NCBI GenBank assembly: GCA_023399375.1
Contig: JAEWPX010000133.1
Coordinates: forward strand, 1 to 26,864
DNA from: Pseudomonadota bacterium
Lineage (GTDB): Bacteria; Desulfobacterota; Desulfovibrionia; Desulfovibrionales; Desulfovibrionaceae
Length of the DNA: 26,864 nucleotides
Reading direction: 5' to 3'
The notes under the pieces are model-generated. The model searched no databases, was not told the DNA's origin, and saw only the letters and a list, made by a program, of their open reading frames with translations. Of this stretch, positions 22,184 through 26,864 are shown piece by piece. The translations under genes and the position numbers were made by a program. Numbering within the stretch: the first letter of the stretch is position 1; every line of letters begins with the position of its first letter.

Positions 22184-23326
22184 CTATTCGGGGGACCACA
22201 GCCTATTATAACAAGTCAGCACTGCATCCGCGGTTTTTTCCCAGGAAAAAAGCCTCGCCCGATCCAGCGACCTGCGCCGCAGGCCTTCGCGCAAGGCCGC
22301 GTCGTCCGTGACCTCGGCCATGGCCCGACAAAGTCCGCCGACATCCAGGGGATCGACCAGCACGGCCGCATCGCCGGCGACCTCGGGAAGCGAGGTCGCG
22401 TCCGAACAGACCACCGCCGCGCCCAGGCTCATGGCCTCGAGCACCGGTAGCCCGAAACCCTCGAAGAGCGACGGATAGAGAAACGCGTGGCACGAGGCGT
22501 ACAGCCACGCCAGTTCGGCGTCGGAGACGTAGCCCGTGAACACGAGCTTCTCCGCGATGCCGAGCTCGCGCACCGTGCGCGCCACGTCGTCCATGAGCCA
22601 GCCCTTGCCGCCGGCCAGCACCAGCGGCATGTCCCCGCCCGTCTCGCGCAGCCAGGCCGCATAGGCCGCGAACAAGCGCTCGTGGTTCTTGCGCGGCTCG
22701 ATGGTGCCCACGCACAACCAGAAGCCGCCCGGCGCAAGGTCGCCGACGGCCTTCGGCTTCTCGCGCGGCGAGGTTTCGCCAAAACGGCTGGCAAGCGGCG
22801 CGACCGTTGTCCGCTCCCGGGGATAACGCGGAAAAATCTTCAAGAAATGCTTGAGGGAATACTCGGAAATGGAAACAATCCAGTCGGCTGTGACCGCGGC
22901 GCGGAACACGCCGTCGAAACAGCCCGTGCGGTTGCTCTCCGTGGTCCAGGCCGGCTCGACCAGAAACGACAAGTCGTAGAGGGTGTAGACAAGGCGCGCC
23001 CGGGAAAGCCCCATGGGGCAATAGAAATTGTTGGCATGCACGATGTCCGGCGCGCCGAGGCGGGCCTCGAAATCCGGGGGCGGCTGTCTGAAAAACCTCT
23101 TTTGCGACGTGAAGCGGCGAAACGTCGGTCCCGTGCGGAAACGCCCGCCGGCCGAGCGCAGGCAGGCCTTTGGGCGCGGTTCCCAGAAAAAATCGCCGAA
23201 CGCGGGATAGAGGACATATTCGTTGCGCCCGTCCACACGGGAAAGCGCATCAAGCAGCCCGGCCGCGAAATAGCCGCAGCCCGCCTTGCCCGCGCCGGTC
23301 TGGGAGACGTCGAAGCCGATCTTCAT
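22184..23326 (-). CDS. GT4-family glycosyltransferase
   Basis: This 380-residue retaining glycosyltransferase has the GT-B fold. The N-terminal half contains HANNFYCPMG and TLYDLSFL, and the C-terminal nucleotide-sugar site contains VGTIEPRKNHERLF, FTGYVSDAEL and YPSLFEGFGLPVLEAM (the E-x7-E motif), followed by SDATSLPEVAGDAAVLVDP. Mannosyltransferases of lipopolysaccharide and capsule loci look like this, but donor and acceptor cannot be read from the sequence. ATG 23326 overlaps the GT2 stop codon (ATGA). It is the last gene of the three-gene unit and converges on the receiver-like gene. Confidence 0.9.
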   Translation of the reverse strand: MKIGFDVSQTGAGKAGCGYFAAGLLDALSRVDGRNEYVLYPAFGDFFWEPRPKACLRSAGGRFRTGPTFRRFTSQKRFFRQPPPDFEARLGAPDIVHANNFYCPMGLSRARLVYTLYDLSFLVEPAWTTESNRTGCFDGVFRAAVTADWIVSISEYSLKHFLKIFPRYPRERTTVAPLASRFGETSPREKPKAVGDLAPGGFWLCVGTIEPRKNHERLFAAYAAWLRETGGDMPLVLAGGKGWLMDDVARTVRELGIAEKLVFTGYVSDAELAWLYASCHAFLYPSLFEGFGLPVLEAMSLGAAVVCSDATSLPEVAGDAAVLVDPLDVGGLCRAMAEVTDDAALREGLRRRSLDRARLFSWEKTADAVLTCYNRLWSPE

Positions 23327-24219
23327 AACGATGCGTCCGGGAAAAGGAGCCCGCGCGAAAGCCAGGAGGCCGCCGCGCGCCCAAGGGCCGGCGAAACGCT
23401 GCGGTTCCAGCGCAAGGACGCGCCGAGGGACGCCAGGGCCACGGCCGGGGTGAAAAACGGCCCGCCCTCCCGGAGTCGCCACTTCTCGCGCACCAGGGCA
23501 TGGGCGTAATTGGCCAGCCAACGGTCGGGCACGCGGCCGAAGGTCGCGATCATCATGTCGTTTATTTCCGCGTGCACCTTGAGCTTGGCCCCGGACGTCT
23601 TCGTCTGTGGATAAAACCGCGACCCGGCGAGCTTTCGCGGCAAATAGGCAAAGACCGCGCCGCCCTTGGCCAGGCGCAGCCAGAACTCGTAATCGAGGGT
23701 GTATTGCCAGCGCAGATCCAGCGCGCCCAGGCGCTCCACAATGCGCCGCCGGAAAAACGCCGCCGGCTGGCAGAGAATGCAGCGGCTTTTCAGGCGCTCC
23801 AGATCGAAAGGCTCGGCCGGGTATGGCTCGATCACGGCATCGTCCTCGTCGATGTGGTCTCCGTCGCCATAAACGACATCCACTTCGGGATTTTTCTCGA
23901 AAAACTCAAGTACTGCTTCAAAGACTCCCGGGAAATAGACGTCGTCGGAATTGAGCCAGGCGATGACCTCGCCAGTCGTCGCGGCGATACCCTTGTTGAC
24001 CGCGTCGGGCTGGCCCTTGTCGCGTTCGCTCACGTAACGCAGCTCCCCCGCCGCTGCGTAGCGTTCCAGGATGCTCACGGTTTCGTCTGTGCTGCCGCCG
24101 TCCATGACCACGTATTCCAGACCGTTCACGCCCTGGGCGAGTACGCTTTCGATGGTGCGGCCGATGAAGCGCCCCTGGTTGTACGAGGGCGTGACAACGC
24201 AGATGCCCGGCCTAGCCAT
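23323..24219 (-). CDS. GT2-family glycosyltransferase
   Basis: This 298-residue GT-A enzyme is inverting by family. It begins ICVVTPSYNQGRFIGRTIES, has MDGGSTDET at about 39-47 and the metal-binding acidic motif LNSDD at 89-93, followed by GDGDHIDEDD and a DYEFWLRLAKGG segment (the E/D-D catalytic region). No membrane segment is evident. It overlaps the upstream fusion gene by 8 nt and the downstream GT4 gene by 4 nt, so all three are probably made together for one glycan. Confidence 0.9.
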   Translation of the reverse strand: MARPGICVVTPSYNQGRFIGRTIESVLAQGVNGLEYVVMDGGSTDETVSILERYAAAGELRYVSERDKGQPDAVNKGIAATTGEVIAWLNSDDVYFPGVFEAVLEFFEKNPEVDVVYGDGDHIDEDDAVIEPYPAEPFDLERLKSRCILCQPAAFFRRRIVERLGALDLRWQYTLDYEFWLRLAKGGAVFAYLPRKLAGSRFYPQTKTSGAKLKVHAEINDMMIATFGRVPDRWLANYAHALVREKWRLREGGPFFTPAVALASLGASLRWNRSVSPALGRAAASWLSRGLLFPDASL

Positions 24220-26791
24220 GGGCCGCCTCGTCGTAGCGCAGATCGACCTCGCGCGCTCCGTCGGTCAATCGCAGCTCCAGGCAGCGCGCAGACAGCTTGC
24301 GCCGGTCAGCGCCCTCCCCCCGGCGCGCGGAGTCCAGGAAGAATTCCACATAGCCGCCATGGGGCGCGAGATCGATGGAAAAGGATGTTTCCTTGCCCCG
24401 GGCAAGCGTGCGTGCCGGGCCAATGCGCTTGCCGTCGAGGAAAGTCTCGATGCGCACGCGACCCGAAGGAGCCTCGGCCGGCAAAGCGAAGCGCGCCCGC
24501 AGCCATTGCCGGTGCGCGGCCGGACCGTAGGCGACGAAGAGCCGCGCGCCGCACCAGCCGTCAGCGTAGAGCCCGCGCACGGCCGTGCTCTGGGATACGG
24601 GGCGCGTGAGCACGTCGGTAAAGACCGCGAGATATTTGCGCGCCATGTCCTCGGGTCCGCCGAAGACGGACAGGCGTTCGCGGCCCTTGGCCACAAGCGA
24701 CGCGGCGAGCTCCGGCTCGTCCAGGATGCGGCCCAGAGCCTCGGCCATGTCGTCGGGGCGGCGCGGATCGAAGTAGAGCGCGGCCTCGCCGCCGACCTCG
24801 GGCAGGCTCGTGACGTTCGAGCAGACAATGGGCGTGCCCACGGCCATGGCCTCGACGAGCGGCATGCCGAACCCCTCGAAAAGCGAGGGGAAAACCAGCG
24901 CAGCCGCGCCGGTGAGTAACGCCGAAAGCTCTTCGTCGGCCACGTAGCCGACAAAAACGACGCGTCCTTCGAGCCCGAGGTGCGCCACGGCACGGCCGAG
25001 CTCCTGGCGCAGGCCCGTGTCCGCGCCGGTGAGCACGAGGCGCGCCGAATCCTTGGGCCGCGCGGCGCAGAGCATGCCGAACGCCGTCAGCAGCATGCGG
25101 TGGTTTTTGTGGGGCCAGAAATTGGCCGGATAGAGGAAATAGGGATCGCTCCCAAGGCCAAGCCGCGCCCGCGCGGCGGCCACGGCCTCGGGCGCGGTCC
25201 GCGCCAGCCGGCGCGGCAGGGAGATGTGGATGGTCGTCGTGCGCCCCGGCGGCACGTTGCCCTGTTCGAGCACCGTATCGCGGGCGAAGTCCGAGATGCA
25301 CACCAGCCGCTCGCAGGTCCGCGCGGCGGTCAGGAACGTCCGCTCCCGCCCCGCTTCCTCCTCAGGCGAAAAAAACTGCGGATAATAGGCGTATTGCAGG
25401 TCGTAGATCACGGAAACGGCAGGCACGTCGGGGTGCTGGTAATAGGGCATGGTGAAGGGGCTGAAAAGCAGATCGACCTTCCTGCCCCGCCAGGTGGAAA
25501 TGCCCCGGACCATGCCGATGACGCCGGCGCGCACCCGCTCCACGTTGGGCGCGTCCAGGTGCGCGAGCTCCTCGTAGGCGGCGTCGGACACGATGCACAC
25601 GAAGCGCCAGTCCGGCCGCATGGCGCGCAGCTCGTGCAAGAGCAATATGGTCATGAGCTTGGCCCCGCCGTTGTCCCCGCCGGGGAGCACCGGAGTGAGG
25701 TCCACGAGCACGAGCGCTTCGCCGTCGGGGGCGCGTGCGGGAAGCTCGCTTCGGGCCATGCGTTTGGCCAACACGTATTTGACGGCCTTATTGTACATCC
25801 AGGCTACGCGCCCGACGCGCAGAAGCACCTTGTTCACCAGTTCGGGCAAACGTCCCTGGCTTATCCATCCCGAGGCCGTTTCGCGGATGACGCCCTCGAG
25901 CCCGCCCCGTGCGGCCGCGTCGTCGCCGCACAGCTTCGCGGCTTGGGCCTCGGCTGCCTCGGCCCGGCCGGCCAGATCGAGCATGGCCAGGACGAACCGG
26001 CCGTCCGGCGTGCGCATAAGCGCCTGCGCCATTTCCTCCCGGCCATGGTCGGGCAGCGGCGCACGGCTTGCCGTAAACAGCATGTCATACGGAAAGAGCG
26101 CCTGTTCGAAACGCAGATGGTCCATGCCGGCGAAAGCGAACAGCCGGCGCACGGCCTTTTCGCTGTAAAGATAGAGGTGTTCGGCGGGCAGCAGCATGCG
26201 CGCGAAGGGATCTTCCGCCGCTAGCAGGCTGTCGTGGGTCATGCCCGCCGGAAAGCGCGGCGTCTGGACGAAGACCACGCCGCCGGGGGCTAAAAGGCCC
26301 ATCACGCGGCGCAGCAGGCCCACGGGATCGGGCAAATGTTCGAGCACGTCCATGAGCACCACGGCGGCGAGGCTCCCCGGTGCGATCGCCTGCTCCTCCA
26401 GAGGACCGGTCAGCATGGAGACACCGAACGTGTCCCTGGCAAGCCCGGCCACAGAGGCGTCGAGCTCCAGGCCCCGGGCGGAAAATCCCGCCCGCGTCAA
26501 CAGGGCCGTGAAGCCGCCGTGGGCGCAGCCAAGCTCCAGCACGTCGCCCGACGGCAGGCAGGCGCGCAAGAACCGCCGCAACCAGTAGACGCAGCGCTCC
26601 GGCAGATCGAGCCGCGCCCGCGCCTCGATGGACGGCTGGCCCAGGTCGGCCTCCTGATGGCCGTACCAGTAGTCGCGGCCGTAGCCCTCGGCGCGCTCCT
26701 CCCGCGACACCAACGTGCCGCAGGCCGGACACAGCATATACCCGTCGCTGAAGGGCTCAAGCCCGCCCACACCACACCAACATTGCCGCAT
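24212..26791 (-). CDS. methyltransferase-GT4 glycosyltransferase fusion
   Basis: This 859-residue protein combines several modules. A short N-terminal Cys region (CWCG at 4-7, CPACG at 21-25) looks like a small zinc ribbon. A class I SAM methyltransferase follows at about 60-250, with motif I VLELGCAHGGF (84-94) and LMDVLEHLPDP (146-156). A helical linker is at about 250-355. A GT4 domain spans about 358-730, with ANFWPHKNH (556-564), VGYVADEEL and FPSLFEGFGMPLVEAM (634-649). A C-terminal strand-rich domain of about 120 residues ends the chain. The ATG at 26791 has GGAG 7 nt upstream. It may methylate and extend one glycan, with the C-terminal part binding carbohydrate; that is inference. Confidence 0.88.
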   Translation of the reverse strand: MRQCWCGVGGLEPFSDGYMLCPACGTLVSREERAEGYGRDYWYGHQEADLGQPSIEARARLDLPERCVYWLRRFLRACLPSGDVLELGCAHGGFTALLTRAGFSARGLELDASVAGLARDTFGVSMLTGPLEEQAIAPGSLAAVVLMDVLEHLPDPVGLLRRVMGLLAPGGVVFVQTPRFPAGMTHDSLLAAEDPFARMLLPAEHLYLYSEKAVRRLFAFAGMDHLRFEQALFPYDMLFTASRAPLPDHGREEMAQALMRTPDGRFVLAMLDLAGRAEAAEAQAAKLCGDDAAARGGLEGVIRETASGWISQGRLPELVNKVLLRVGRVAWMYNKAVKYVLAKRMARSELPARAPDGEALVLVDLTPVLPGGDNGGAKLMTILLLHELRAMRPDWRFVCIVSDAAYEELAHLDAPNVERVRAGVIGMVRGISTWRGRKVDLLFSPFTMPYYQHPDVPAVSVIYDLQYAYYPQFFSPEEEAGRERTFLTAARTCERLVCISDFARDTVLEQGNVPPGRTTTIHISLPRRLARTAPEAVAAARARLGLGSDPYFLYPANFWPHKNHRMLLTAFGMLCAARPKDSARLVLTGADTGLRQELGRAVAHLGLEGRVVFVGYVADEELSALLTGAAALVFPSLFEGFGMPLVEAMAVGTPIVCSNVTSLPEVGGEAALYFDPRRPDDMAEALGRILDEPELAASLVAKGRERLSVFGGPEDMARKYLAVFTDVLTRPVSQSTAVRGLYADGWCGARLFVAYGPAAHRQWLRARFALPAEAPSGRVRIETFLDGKRIGPARTLARGKETSFSIDLAPHGGYVEFFLDSARRGEGADRRKLSARCLELRLTDGAREVDLRYDEAAHG

Positions 26792-26830
26792 TGCGTGCTC
26801 CAGGGGAGGAAGAGGAGGAAGAATCAGGGG

Positions 26831-26864
26831 GAGGGAACCCCTTTTTGAAAAAAGGGGTTCCCTC
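26831..26864. terminator. perfect inverted repeat, likely bidirectional terminator at the window edge
   Basis: GAGGGAACCCCTTTTT (26831-26846) and AAAAAGGGGTTCCCTC (26849-26864) are exact complements, with the centre GA at 26847-26848 between them, so both strands form a long stem with a T-run inside it. It lies 40 bp before the start of the glycosyltransferase unit, and would isolate it from whatever lies to the right. It may extend past the window. Confidence 0.6.

Noticed and set aside
1..26864. CRISPR arrays, tRNA or rRNA genes, insertion sequences, phage genes
   Set aside because: No direct-repeat arrays, cloverleaf-like genes, transposase or integrase motifs were visible on reading both strands.

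Overview
The window is uniformly GC-rich apart from one AT-rich patch (about 21.56-22.10 kb). Its gene set (iorAB indolepyruvate:ferredoxin oxidoreductase, a radical SAM/DUF2344 fusion, a Zur-znu zinc operon, a Gmd-type sugar pathway and compact ATGA/GTGA-coupled operons) suggests a Desulfovibrio/Solidesulfovibrio-like sulfate-reducing Desulfobacterota chromosome. That placement comes from gene content and protein style, not from a marker gene. There are no rRNA, tRNA, CRISPR or insertion-sequence features that I can support.

Layout. 0-2.4 kb (+): a degenerate ROK/actin-fold protein and a membrane-anchored TPR protein. 2.4-6.6 kb (+): a leader with two strong hairpins, then iorA-iorB and a NifA-like regulator, each joined to the next by a 4-nt stop/start overlap. 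6.6-9.1 kb (+): a promoter, a divergent PEP carboxykinase, then a possible 32-codon leader ORF coupled to a K+-channel-like membrane protein with an altered filter. 9.2-15.6 kb (-): an OsmC-like protein, an M16 protease with a clear intrinsic terminator, a radical SAM/DUF2344 fusion and a small conserved protein with a possible Sm-like fold. 15.6-17.7 kb (-): Gmd and a Gmd-like paralogue, coupled. 17.8-20.9 kb (-): znuA-znuC-znuB-zur, preceded by a perfect palindrome overlapping the promoter that is the likely Zur operator. 20.9-21.4 kb (+): a structured leader (possible pseudoknot, mini-ORF, hairpin) before a small cysteine-cluster protein and a terminator. 21.6-22.1 kb (+): an AT-rich gene for a degenerate receiver domain. 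22.2-26.8 kb (-): three overlapping genes for a methyltransferase-glycosyltransferase fusion, a GT2 and a GT4 enzyme, probably for surface polysaccharide. The right edge is a long perfect inverted repeat that resembles a bidirectional terminator.

How it fits together. The clearest physiological units are aromatic 2-oxoacid oxidation (iorAB) with a co-translated regulator, zinc uptake with its own repressor, and sugar-nucleotide and glycan assembly. The recurrent theme is proteins that keep a fold while losing key residues: the iorAB-linked AAA+ regulator lacks the sigma-54 contact loop and both arginine-finger positions; IorA keeps exactly the cysteine set for one of two ferredoxin clusters; the channel has lost GYGD; the receiver has lost its phosphoacceptor Asp. 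These are the best candidates for new biology here, and all are inferences from sequence alone.
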